Program-made: the position numbers and the translations under genes
The notes under the pieces: model-generated
Told to the model about the DNA's origin: nothing
Database searches by the model: none
Seen by the model: the letters and a program-made list of their open reading frames with translations, nothing else
From: Pyrus communis
Taxonomy: Eukaryota; Streptophyta; Magnoliopsida; Rosales; Rosaceae
Length of the DNA: 64,000 nt
Reading direction: 5' to 3'
Assembly (NCBI RefSeq): GCF_963583255.1
Contig: NC_084810.1
Coordinates: forward strand, 11,429,853 to 11,493,852
Part shown: piece after piece, positions 48,965-59,427 of the stretch
How the letters are laid out: the number at the start of each line of letters is the position of its first letter
Numbering within the stretch: position 1 is the stretch's first letter

Positions 48965-49567
48965 AAACTAGAATAAATATCATCATTATCATCAGATTCA
49001 AACTCCCATTCCTCCTCATATATAAGCACGTCAACATCATCGTTTGCGCGCTCGGGTGCATAGTATCGCTATAGATCCCCGAGGTCAATCATAATAGAGT
49101 TGATTAGTATTTCGATTTCAGGACCTCCGGCTACTTGATACGGTTCTTGTACAATAGTCATATCCCGTAGTGTATATGCACCAATTGTCGTTGAAGTCTC
49201 CAATTGTTGGTCAGCAACGTCAACATAATCATCATTGGCAGCAGGCTCTCGGTCCGGGGTATCATACAGCCCTTTGTGTTCAATCTTTTGAACTACTTTC
49301 CGTCCCCTCCCGCCCTTAGGGTCATCTATATAGAAAATTTGTTTCGTCATCGTTGCCAAAATGTAGGCGTCATCGTTATACCAACATCTGTTAATGTTGA
49401 CTGATAGCAAACCATCGTCTCGCTTAACACCTCCAACTCGACGTGGGTTTATATCAAACTAGTGACACTTTAACAGGATAACTTGACACCGGTCTTTGTA
49501 AAGCAATTGCACAACCCTTGTTAGTTTTCCATAGAAATCAATGTCTGCAATGTCACCCCCATATCTT
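48965..49567 (-). pseudogene. CACTA TNP2 transposase, C-terminal DUF4216 domain
   Basis: Minus-strand: DFYGKLTRVVQLLYKDRCQV, ILLKCH, stop TAG (49459-49461, where the family has W), FDINPRRVGGVKRDDGL, LLSVNINRCWYNDDAYILAT, TKQIFYIDDPKGGRGRKVVQ. This is the DUF4216 module found at the TNP2 C-terminus. It is cut 5' by the gypsy LTR at 49573; the N-terminal part of TNP2 lies beyond it at 54786-56660. The TNP2 protein cuts CACTA ends. Confidence 0.88.
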
Positions 49568-49572
49568 GAGGC

Positions 49573-50870
49573 TGATAACTCATACATTTCATACATTTAT
49601 ACCATCCATTCCTAGTCCCTTTGTGATATTTTTGAGTTAAACTAGTTGTATTTTACCCTCTTTTGTGTTAGTGTGCAGCTAATCGTATTTTAGAGCTCAG
49701 TTGAGGACAAATAAGGCAAAATGGTGCTAAAAATGGAGAATTGAATAAGGATGTTGATGTACACAAAGAATTAAAAGTGGAAACTAAATATGGTGATGAA
49801 TATGGCTCTTTATAAGACCAATAATAGCAAAAAAAACATGGGAATTAAATGCCCAATTACTGGGATGTATTGGCAATCTGTAACAGCTCTTTAACATCAT
49901 AAAACCTAGCCTTTCAGCCACCATACACCTTTTATTTTGAGCAAATTTCACAACTTCATTCACTATTTTTCCCTCTTTTCATCCACACTCAAAACTCCAC
50001 CCATTCTATACTCTCCAACATCATCGAAGACTCATCTCGACAGGCTGTTCTCGGAGAAGTTCAACATCAGAATTGCTTCAAGGGTTTCCTCTTTCTTTGA
50101 TTTATTTTCACTCATGTTGTGTATTTCCAATTTCATCTTTGTGAACATGATGTGTAACTAAATTCATAGCTAGGGATTTCGATGTAGCCTAGCACAATTG
50201 ATCCATGTTTTTATGTTAAAATATTCAATTCATCAATCTGTCTCTTGTTTCATTCACTGAATCTTTTGTTAAATTTGTTTGTTAATTTTAATGATTGATC
50301 ACCATTAGGATTTCTTACAGATCATTTGATCAAGATTATAGTAAACATCATGCTTAATCTTGGTAGACATGTGAATAAATGAAGAGAATGTTATGCAAAC
50401 ATCCTGCTATGTATTTCTTTTGGTTCTTTAACGTTTAATTGCATGCTAAAGACTTTTAATTTGGAATCGAAGTTGAACATCCCAATTAGGTTGTAGATTA
50501 AGAGAATTTGATCAAGACATACATCATATGGCTGATCATATATATGTAAAACGAACTCTAGAAACAGGTTGGTAATTGAATACGATTTAACTTTATGAAC
50601 ATGGAATTGGTTTTGTAATGGTGAACTCGAAATCCTTAGACCCATCCTCATCGTTTCTCAATCAACATATCATTCGTTGTTACATTTTTCTTGTATTTTT
50701 AGTTATTCTCATTAACAGCACACAACCTACATTTAATTTGTTATTTTCATTGTTTAGTTAGGGTTCTTTCAAGGCTAGTAATTTATAGAGGTCTAATCAT
50801 TCCCTGTGGTTCGACACCCTTACTTGTGCCATTATACTAACCATCTATTGCACTTGGAAGGAACATAACA
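49573..50870 (+). repeat. 5' LTR of an Athila-type gypsy element
   Basis: It starts TGATAACTCATACATTTC, ends GGAACATAACA, 1298 bp, and is the same family as the solo LTR at 11590-12951. A tRNA-Asp-type primer-binding site follows six bases later. Confidence 0.9.
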
Positions 50871-50876
50871 AAGTTA

Positions 50877-50894
50877 TGGCGCCGTTGCCGGGGA
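50877..50894 (+). promoter_or_regulatory. Primer-binding site, tRNA-Asp type
   Basis: TGGCGCCGTTGCCGGGGA, the standard Athila-lineage primer site, lies 6 bp inside the 5' LTR. Confidence 0.9.
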
Positions 50895-51001
50895 CTGATT
50901 TCAGCCCCCTATAATTGCTTGTTCTTCAAACCCTATTTATTTTCATTTTCAGTTTAGATTTCTAAATTTCATTTGTGTTCTTTCTATTTCTCAGGTAGTA
51001 T

Positions 51002-52690
51002 ATGTCCAACAAACTTGCTAAGATAGGCCAAAAACTTGAACGTATAAAGAGCAACACTTTTGAGAACTGTCTATCAACTAATGCTTAAATTAACCGTGAA
51101 GACGAGGACGATCAATCTTCTAGATCAGCGAGTGTAGGTGCTTATTCTGAGCACTCTAATTCAGACAGAGAAGAAGAGATAGCTGACAATAATGATGACA
51201 ATTAAGCTTTGGAGGATTATGCTCAACCGATTATACCAAATTCACCTTCATGCATCTTACTGCCTCTTGAAGCTAGAAATTATTATCTCAAAACTTCACA
51301 TTTTCACATGCTTCCTTCTTTTTATGGTTTACCTAATGAAGATCCGTTAGCCTATATTAAAGAATTCTATAATGTTGTGAGTGGTTTACCTTTGCAGGGA
51401 GTGAATGAAGCAAATCTGAGGATGAGGGTCTTTCCGTACACATTGAAAGATAAGGCTAAGGGTTGGCTAATGACTTTAGCACCTGGTTCGCTCACCACTT
51501 GGGATGCCGTAGCTAAGAAATTTTTGGAGAAATTTTTCTCTACTCAAAAGACAGCTACTTTGAGAAAGCAAATCTTCAATTTTGCACAACATGATGGAGA
51601 ACCTTTCAATGAATGTTGGGAGCGCTTCAAAGGCCTTTTGCTGCAATGTCCACATCATAGGTTACCTCCTTACTTACAAATGCAATTTTTTTATGATGGA
51701 TTAACCCAAACATGTCAATCTATTGTTGAAAATGCAGCAGGTGGAGCTTTGAAGAAAAAGAATGCTCAAGAGTCATATAACATCTATGAGATGTTGGGAT
51801 CTAATGCTCAACACAAAGATACAAGAAGTAAACGAGCTGGAGTGTATGAAATGAGTTCTAATAATGATCTTGAATTGCAGGTGGCTAGTTTGGAAAAAGG
51901 AGCTTGATTCTGTGCTTAATATGGTGCCCAAGATAGCTAAGGTTAGGTTATCCTACTTATCAATGCTCATCTAGTGAGGCTTATCCCAAATTCGTCCAAG
52001 AGCAAGTGAATTTCATGAACTCTTACAATCAAAGGCCAAGGAATGACGCATACTTTAATACATATAACCCTAGTTGGAGAGATCATCCCAACCTCTCATG
52101 GAAGAATAACAATCAGTTTCAAAATTTCCAACCAAAGTCTGCCACTACACATGAAGATACGGTCAAATTGCTAGCCTAAAACATCGTTCAATTCCAGCAA
52201 ACTACCAATAGTACTCTCCAACAACATTCGGCTGCTCTAACCAAAATGGAGACATAATTAGGTCAGATTGCAAATGCTTTGAGTCAAAAAGAGGCCGGAA
52301 AGTTTCCGAGCCAACCGGTGGTACTTCAAAGGAACCAAGAGCAGGCCAAAGTAATTACTACACTTAGAAGTGGTAAGGTTATTAATAATGGAGTTGGCAA
52401 TGAAGTTACTAATGAATCTGATCATGTGAATGCAGGTGCTACTCAAGAAGAGATTGAGAAACCAAATGACAAACCAAGCAATGTTACTTCTTCATTTAAA
52501 GCACCAAATCTTCACAAGGCTGAAAAACCTTACACTCATCCCATTCCATTTCTTGGAAGACTTGCCAAAAGCAAGCAAGATAAGTCATTTAAAGAAATTT
52601 TTGATATTTTAAGTAAAGTGAATGTTAATTTACCTTTGCTCTATGTCATTAGGAATATGCCAGCGTATGGGAAATCTTCAAGGAGCTGAA
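51002..52690 (+). pseudogene. Athila-type gag
   Basis: The ATG at 51002 opens MSNKLAKIGQKLERIKSNTF, with in-frame stops in the region 51080-51210. A clean 232-codon block follows: FHMLPSFYGLPNEDPLAYIK, MRVFPYTLKDKAKGWLMTLA, WDAVAKKFLEKFFSTQKTAT, GEPFNECWERFKGLLLQCPH. This is the capsid domain of Athila gag. After a stop at 51905-51907 the tail continues in other frames: SYNQRPRNDAYFNTYNPSWR, LGQIANALSQKEAGKFPSQP, ITTLRSGKVI. PHPIPFLGRL-like residues lead towards the protease. Confidence 0.9.
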
Positions 52691-52724
52691 CAACTATAAA
52701 AGAAAGTATGGACCTAATGAGAAA

Positions 52725-53381
52725 GTGATGGTGTCTGAAAATGTGAATGTTATGCTTCAAAGAAAGCTCCCACCAAAACTTAAGGATCTGGGCAGTTTTT
52801 CTATCAATATCACCATTGGAGACAAGCTAGTAAAAAAGGCTATGCTCAATTTGGGTGCTAGCATCAATTTAATGCCCCATTCAGTGTACCTTCAATTAGG
52901 TTTGGGGGATTTGAAGGCAACAACTATTTCATTGCAACTTGATGATCAATCAGTGAAATATCCAAGAGGTATAGTGGAAGATATCTTAGTTCAAGTTGAC
53001 AAACTAATGTCACCTGCTGATTTTGTAGTGTTGGATATGGAAGAAGCTCCTGTACATGATCGTGAGTTACTTATTTTGCTTGGGAAACTCTTTATGGCTA
53101 CTTCAAAGACTATCATAGACATGCCAAATGGTCTTCTCACCATGGCCGTGCTAGGAAAAACTGTACAATTCAAAGTGTTTGAATCTCTTTCTCACCCTTC
53201 TAGTTTACTTGATTGTTGTTCGGTTGATGTGTTTGATTCACTTGTTTTCTCTAAGTTTTTGCAGACACAATCTAATGATCCGTTACAATTTGCTAGTCCT
53301 TTAGCAAAACTAAAACTGAAAGCAAACAAAACAAAGAAAAATCTAACCAAACCACTTTCGTTGGCTAAACGATTACATTGA
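52725..53381 (+). pseudogene. Athila-type aspartic protease
   Basis: 218 codons: LPPKLKDLGSFSINITIGD, then MLNLGASINLMPHSVYLQLG, VEDILVQVDKLMSPADFVVL and IIDMPNGLLTMAVLGKTVQF. In the family the active site is DLGASIN; here it is NLGASIN, so the catalytic Asp is Asn and the enzyme should be dead although the frame is open. The reverse transcriptase and integrase expected next are absent. Confidence 0.88.
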
Positions 53382-54785
53382 GCATGTGCAACAAGCCTTT
53401 AAACCTCTAGGTGTCCCTAGTAGGAGGAGTTGTGTCTCATGAGGGATTACAACGATGACGCCCACAAACATCTATAGACTCGACAAATAAATTGGTTAAA
53501 ACTCACTTGAAACAAACTAATAAGAACCAATAAATGCTTAGTCATACCATCAAACAAAACACTGCCACTTCAAAGAATCATATCATGTGTGTAGAGTAAA
53601 AGTATTACTCCATGACTCATGACTTCAAAAGCACCATACTCAAATGCCAAAGATAGAATTCGCTTTAACTCTAATTCTCTCATATTGTCACTCAAATTTT
53701 CACTTAGATCCTAAAGTTTTGTCTCTCATCAAACATATATGAGTGAAGTTATTTAAAAGGAATCAAAATTCTCACATATGAAATATGAAATAACAGCATA
53801 ATTTTCTTGAACAAATCTTATGAAAGGAATCAAATACTAAGAATATGGATAACACACATACTTACCAACACCCATGAATATATCCCCAAATATCAGCTAG
53901 GTCTTTCACAAGGTTGTAATGTAAGGCTTAGGCTAGGGCTAGGAAAGAATGGATAGGAAATACTAGAGCTTCGGACATACCAAAGTGTCTTTGTTGTTAA
54001 ACTAGCAAGCTCTGGTCCTGAATTGATCTTCGTTGTTTGTTCTTGGCGTCCAAGACACACATGCGATAGTGACGGATTTGGAAATTGCATCTTCTTTATT
54101 CATTTTTTTTTTTAGCAAACTTTTTTCTTTCTTGTCTTGCAATTCCAGCACATGTTACCTCGGTACACGCCACATTCTTGATATAGAGCTCTATCTATCT
54201 TTGTCTTCATCACTTTGGTATTCCCCAAACTATAAGGTATGGCTGTAATGGGCTAAGATAGGTAGAGTTTGGTGTGGGTGATGAAAGAACTAGGCTAATA
54301 GTGTTTGGCTGCAACAAGAGTGAATGGAGCACACAAAGGGATGGGAATTAGGCCTTTTAGTGGTTAAAACATGCATAGCCTAACATCTTCTCAATGAGTT
54401 CATTCATAGTTGATAATAAGCACATGGTATCTTTAACATAGGATTATTCTTAGCATTCAATCAAAGAGAAATAATGAGATCATTTGAAATGAAATTGAAA
54501 GAAAAAGATAGGAGCTGAAACACTTTAAACCCTCTCAAAGAAGCAAATAGGCTCAAAATAACTCACTAGGGTAGTCTCCACTATTCTTCTTCAATAATTT
54601 GAGTTTGACACTTTAATCACCATAATTCAAGAGTAATAACTTTGTGAACTACAAAAATTATGATATGGAACTTTTCATGACAGCATCATAGTCAGATTGT
54701 ATACACAGCCATCATATACATTCACATTAGTAAGCAAAAGCAAACTTTAACCAAAATGCAAAAGCAAAAGAAAATTTTCAATTTC
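53382..54785. other. Unassigned sequence between gypsy protease and TNP2
   Basis: About 1.4 kb, noncoding. No RT, integrase or 3' LTR of the gypsy element is visible, so the element is truncated, or a second rearrangement lies here. Composition resembles noncoding LTR-element DNA. Confidence 0.4.
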
Positions 54786-56660
54786 TAGAGGTCGAAAAAT
54801 TTGCCTTCATCCACGTTTGCACAACGGCCGATCTTTGAAGCATACCCATCTGGAAACTTTATAGAAGATGGAAACTATAAAAACTCTTTCCTCTTTTCCG
54901 GTTTCACCGAAAACAATGTGAGCTTCTTTCTGGCTATGTGTCCATCCCTCGTCATCCATGAACCTAGCCTAATGCCAATTTTTTCCAGATCAATCCGAGC
55001 TTTTATTGTGTCCTTTGTTTTTCTCTCTATGTCCAGTATAGTTCCGACCAGTGTATCAAACATTTTTTTCTCAACATGCATTACATCGATGTTGTATCTC
55101 AATTTTAATTTGGATTAGTACGGGAGCTTGAACAACCTTGTCTTGTGTGTCCAGTTTAGATGTGTTTCTGGTCTTGTCCTATTTACGGATTTGCCCAATG
55201 AAGCAAAATTCAACCGATTCACTAAAGCCAAAATTTCATCGCCAAACCATTCTCTGGGTCTTGGCTGAAGCTCTATGCATTGAAGAAGGTTGTCTCGTTC
55301 TGATGCCACTCGTGGTCCCATGGCAACCACCTATGATGCCCTAAGTAACAAACTTTTTCGCGTGCCAACTAGACGTCGTGTCTTCTTTGCAAACTGGGCA
55401 TGCGTAATAGCCCTTAGTGCTCTACCCAATCATCATAGCGTACGTAGGAAAATCATTTATAATCCACATCACAGCTGCTCTCAAAGTGAACATCTTCCTA
55501 GTACATTTATCATACATGGGAACACCGCTTTTTCCATAATTCTTTTAGTTCATTGATCAACGGTTGTAAATACACATCAATACACGTGCCTAGATCTTCG
55601 ATTATCAACAACGACATCATCCTATATTCTTTTTTCATGCACTTCCAAGGTGGCAAATTATACGAAATTGTGAAGATTGGCCAAGTGTTGTGGTTTTGGT
55701 TTAGAACCTCGAACGGATTAAACCCGTCTGCCGTAAGTCCCAATCTAACGTTCTAGGGCTCTTTCCAGGCCTCTCCATCAGCAGGATGTCTTATAACATC
55801 ATCATCCACTCGTCTGTCCTTATGCTACCTTATGCCGCTTGTAGTGTGTGTACAATTGCTGCAACTTGGACTTTAGTGGGAAATAACGCATAATTTTTTG
55901 TGGAAACTTCTTTCTTCATTCATAGAGGTCATTTTAAACCGTGACTCATTACATACACGACATTTATCTAACGCTTTATTCTCTTTGTAGAACAAAATGC
56001 AATTATTTTTACACGCGTGAATTTTTCATATCCTAATCCAAGACCACCTTCTTTGCACTTTTATGATCTTTAGGAAGGCAATTGTCCTTTGGAAGCATCC
56101 ACTTGAAAACCCCCAAAAAGCAATCAAAACACTAGTTCGACATATGAAACTTTGTTTTGCCATGCATCAACTCAACAATGGCCATGAGCACCGAAAATCC
56201 TCGCAACCGGGGTATAATTCTTGCCTGGCACTTTTTAATAGTTTTTCGTATTTTCCGAATGCTTACTGTCCATGGTGGGTGGAACGTCATCTTCTACTTC
56301 CACATTCGTATTCGGCTTAGGGTTGGAAAAGCATCATTGATAATGTCCATAATTTGGTCATTTGGCTCCATAACATATTCAACTGTATCCATTGCTTGGG
56401 TAATGTGGGAGGATGAAGCATATTGTATTTGTTCTCCATGACGATTCCATGTAGTATAGGTTTCGATCATCCCATTTCTGACTAAATGATATTTGAACAG
56501 TTTCAAAATATTCAATCATTAAGTTGTTACACTTTCTACAAGGACACCGAATTTGATTTGAACCGTGGTTGTTTACAATTGCAAAATCGATGAACTGATT
56601 TATTCCATCCAAATAATCATTAACACATCTGTTAGGATTATGTATCCACTATTTGTCCAT
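54786..56660 (-). pseudogene. CACTA TNP2 transposase, N-terminal and central part
   Basis: The minus-strand ATG at 56660 is followed by a TAG at codon 4. The transposase-associated zinc domain follows: DYLDGINQFIDFAIVNNHGS, IRCPCRKCNN. The TNP2 core has LTADGFNPFEVLNQNHNTWP, YNLPPWKCMKKEYRMMSLLI, CIDVYLQPLINELKELWKK (55743-55510), NIDVMHVEKKMFDTLVGTIL (55102) and KFPDGYASKIGRCANVDEGK (about 54850). Order and spacing match TNP2 of En/Spm elements. Several frameshifts and stops occur. The gene breaks off near 54786 and resumes with DUF4216 at 49567, with part of the middle lost. Confidence 0.88.
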
Positions 56661-57180
56661 TTCACCTGTAAACAAAAAAAAAATTTACAAGGGTTATAAC
56701 AACTTCATTTATGATATGCCACCTATGCTTCCAATATGGGTTCTATCACATTTAAGAATGCACAGTTACATGCTGTAATTTACGATTCCAACACATTAGA
56801 GTTCAAGTGTGGGAAAATTTCGACAACATCTCCCTACAGTTCTTCAAGTGCACGACGTATATACAAAAAACTACGATGCACCTGAAGAACGCAAACAGAT
56901 GCTACCACATTTCCCACGTTCAAACTCTAACGCGTGAATCGCAAACTACAACATGTAAATGTGCAATATCAAACTGTCCAAAGTTTTGGGACAATTCAAG
57001 AATTAATTGGACCGCAGTCATGCTTTCACATCCATTCGTGAAATCCAACTAATTCTCAAATGAGAAACTAAGCTCATATGAACATTGCAAACCATTTTTT
57101 GTACATCCATACAAAAATGATTGCATACAAATACATAAACTCACAACACCTATAAGTGGTTTGCAATCTTGTTAAGTTCA
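56661..57180. other. TNP2 upstream region
   Basis: Noncoding. It includes CAGTTCTTCAAGTGCACGACG (56838-56858) and an inverted-looking partner CTACGATGCACCTGAAGAACG (56871 on), a possible stem-loop. No gene. Confidence 0.35.
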
Positions 57181-57330
57181 ATAAAGTGACAAACTTTGCG
57201 CGACGAACAAATAGTCACGCAAAACCTTGGGCTTCAACTTTTTGGGCACCATCCAACTATGCTTTCTCGCGTTTTTTAAACCCATTGCGCGACAAACCAT
57301 AGTTCGTCACGTTTTTTTTTTTTTTTTACA
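57181..57330. repeat. CACTA subterminal repeats upstream of TNP2
   Basis: ACTTTGCGCGACGAACAAA, ATAGTCACGCAAAACC, CATTGCGCGACAAACC and AGTTCGTCACG, then a T run. These are paired inverted copies of the 12-mer. Confidence 0.7.
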
Positions 57331-57603
57331 TTCGTTTTTCAAAAAAAAAACTTTACCATTCACTCTTCAAATTTTTTCAAACCACATACATATTTAATAA
57401 ATAAGAACTTATCTCATTATACCATTTGTGCATATTTGATTAATATACATATATATTAAAATGCATTCATTTTATTCGTAATAAACATTAACTACATATT
57501 TAATCAAAAAATTTCATACTAAAAAAACTTAAATTCATATCTAATTATTAAATAAGCAATAAAATTAAAATAAGAAACCCTATTCTACTCATCCCTGGTA
57601 GTT

Positions 57604-58170
57604 CTAGTTCTTGCTGTAGTACTGCAGCGCGTTCATTATCAAACTTCCACTCTCGGAATCTTGATTGAACATGTTGTCGATAGCCTTCATCAAATTTGGG
57701 CCACTTTTGTCAATGTCTCAATTGGGCTGTCATGCAAAAATTAATAAATTAAAATCTCAGTATTATATTATATGTGACAAACATAATTATTATTTAACTA
57801 ATGAAATTAACATATACAGCTAACTCATCAATCATGTGCATCTTTAGCTCCTCGAGGATGGCTCTCCAAGACTCCCAATACGCATCACATTTGGTACGCA
57901 CCAATGTTCCTACGTCGAACCAAAAGCTGGCGTGCTTATCTGACTTCACAACCCTTATTATTTTGTTAGCAGTGATTCTATAACGGCTCCCACCATAAGT
58001 GTGTCGGACCCGTACCGCAGCTCTTTTCTTCTTGTCTGTCAACAAAATATATTTTCATTATACTGAAGCTAAATAAAAACTTTATACAAAATGCAAAAAT
58101 TTCAACGCAAACCTTTTCCAAAACCTTCGCCATCCGTTGTCTTTCACAAACGTGCACCACTGTCGACCAT
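57604..58170 (-). pseudogene. Small CACTA-borne gene, copy B (three exons, two nonsense codons)
   Basis: Minus-strand exons are 58170-58113, 58035-57818 and 57726-57604, with GT-AG introns. They join to 132 codons plus stop. Exon 1 starts MVDSGARL and has a TGA at codon 9. Exon 2 gives DKKKRAAVRVRHTYGGSRYR and TKCDAYWESWRAILEELKMH. Exon 3 has a TGA at its third codon, then DIDKSGPNLMKAIDNMFN. The last exon is 123 nt, the same length as in the intact copy at 61986-62376, and the preceding junction falls after DEL(A/L) in both. The W-ESWR...DELA segment matches the Ptta domain at 44281-44520, so this is a short relative of the CACTA accessory protein. Confidence 0.7.
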
Positions 58171-58264
58171 CGTACCAACACTCAAAGAACGAACTGATTA
58201 TAATCGTCAGAATTGTAAAGCATTTCTGAAACAAAGTGTGAAGAATAAGGAGAGCAGAAGCGTG

Positions 58265-58273
58265 TATTTATAG
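58265..58273 (-). promoter_or_regulatory. TATA box of copy B
   Basis: Minus-strand CTATAAATA, about 95 bp upstream of the ATG, in a block shared with copy C (TTTATAGGAAGG...TAGGG on the plus strand). Confidence 0.55.
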
Positions 58274-58284
58274 GAAGGTTAGGG

Positions 58285-58460
58285 ACTTTGTGCGACGAAG
58301 ACTTTGTCGAACAAACAACTGCAGTAAATACGGTATTTATTTCTCTGATTTAGATGCACCAAATACGCTGACCTAAAATTGAATGCCAGTTGCGCGATGA
58401 AGACTTTGTCGCGCAAGGGGTTTGCACATCAACATCTTTGTCGCGCAAATGTTTTAGCAA
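58285..58460. repeat. CACTA subterminal repeats near copy B
   Basis: TGTGCGACGAAGACTTTGTCG, TTGCGCGATGAAGACTTTGTC and TTGTCGCGCAAATG form short hairpins of GCGCGACGAAG with CTTTGTCGCGC. Confidence 0.7.
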
Positions 58461-58474
58461 CGAACTTGATCGAT

Positions 58475-58538
58475 TGTAATTATGAAGTTTACGTAAACAT
58501 AGATAGATATCTATGTTTACGTAAACTTCATAATTACA
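58475..58538. repeat. Perfect palindrome, 31-bp arms
   Basis: TGTAATTATGAAGTTTACG and its continuation to 58505 is exactly complementary to 58508-58538, with only 2 bases (GA) between. It could extrude as a cruciform or form an RNA hairpin. Confidence 0.95.
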
Positions 58539-58727
58539 AACAAATTTTCAGTTATAATATGTATTCTAAAAATAGTTACTACCTTAAATAAATTGATATT
58601 ATATTCCATTCAATTAATACATTAAATAATTAATACCTTAAATAAATTGATATTATATTCCATAATATAAACAAATTACAAACAAATTTTCAGTTATAAT
58701 ATATATTCAAAAAATAATTACTACCTT

Positions 58728-59388
58728 TGTAACATCCGACATTGCCCAGGGGAATGGATCTTGTAAGCCTTATATGTATATTCCCATCTCTATCTAGCAC
58801 GAGGCCTTTTGGGAGCTCACTAGCTTCGGGTTCCGTAGGAACTCCGAAGTTAAGCAAGTAGGGCGCGAAAGCAATCCTAGGATGGGTGACTCACTGGGAA
58901 GTTCTCGTGTGAGTTCCCAGAAACAAAACTATGAGGGTGTGGTAGGGGCCTAAAGCGGACAAAATCGTGCTACGGTGGAGTCGAGCCCGGGTTGTGGTGG
59001 GGGCTCGGGCTAGAATGTGACAATTTGGTATCAGAGCCAATCCTTGGCCAGATGTGTGCTGACGAGGACGTCGTGCCCCTAAGAGAGGTGGGTTGTAACA
59101 TCCCACATCGCCCAAGGGAGTGGATCTTGTAAGCCTTATATGTATATTCCCATCTCTACCTAGCACGAGGCCTTTTGGGAGCCCACTGGCTTCGAGTTCC
59201 ATAGGAACTTCGAAGTTAAGTGATTAGCACGCGAGAGCAATCCTAGGATGGGTGACCCATTGAGCGGTTCTCGTGTAAGTTCCCAGAAACAAAACCGTGA
59301 GGGTGTGGTAGGGGCCCAAAACGGACAATATCGTGCTACGATGGAGTCGAGCCCGGGTTGTGGTGGGGGCCCGGGCCGGGATGTAACA
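58728..59388 (+). mobile_element. Cassandra-type TRIM retrotransposon, full length
   Basis: Two LTRs of 295 bp each (58728-59022 and 59094-59388) flank a 71-bp internal region. LTRs start TGTAACATCC and end TGTGACA/TGTAACA. The primer-binding site TGGTATCAGAGCC is at 59026-59038 and a purine tract AAGAGAGGTGGG precedes LTR 2. ACCTT flanks both ends (58723-58727, 59389-59393), a perfect target duplication. The LTRs carry 5S-rRNA-like sequence, the hallmark of Cassandra. It has no coding capacity and depends on other elements for movement. Confidence 0.95.
58795..58919 (+). other. 5S rRNA-like region in the Cassandra LTR
   Basis: GAACTCCGAAGTTAAGC, then CCTAGGATGGGTGAC and CTGGGAAGTTCTCGTGTGAG, match the plant 5S rRNA internal promoter (A box, intermediate element, C box) and 3' end. 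A second copy lies 366 bp downstream in LTR 2 (59161-59285). It probably promotes pol III transcription of the element. Confidence 0.9.
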
Positions 59389-59427
59389 ACCTTAAAAAAA
59401 TTGATATTATATTCTATTCAATTAATA

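Noticed and set aside
54875..55118. 105-aa plus-strand ORF at 54801-55118
   Set aside because: Antisense to clear TNP2 sequence on the minus strand.
58826..58918. A genuine 5S rRNA gene
   Set aside because: The match is embedded in a 295-bp LTR that is repeated 366 bp downstream with a primer site between; it is the Cassandra 5S-like region.
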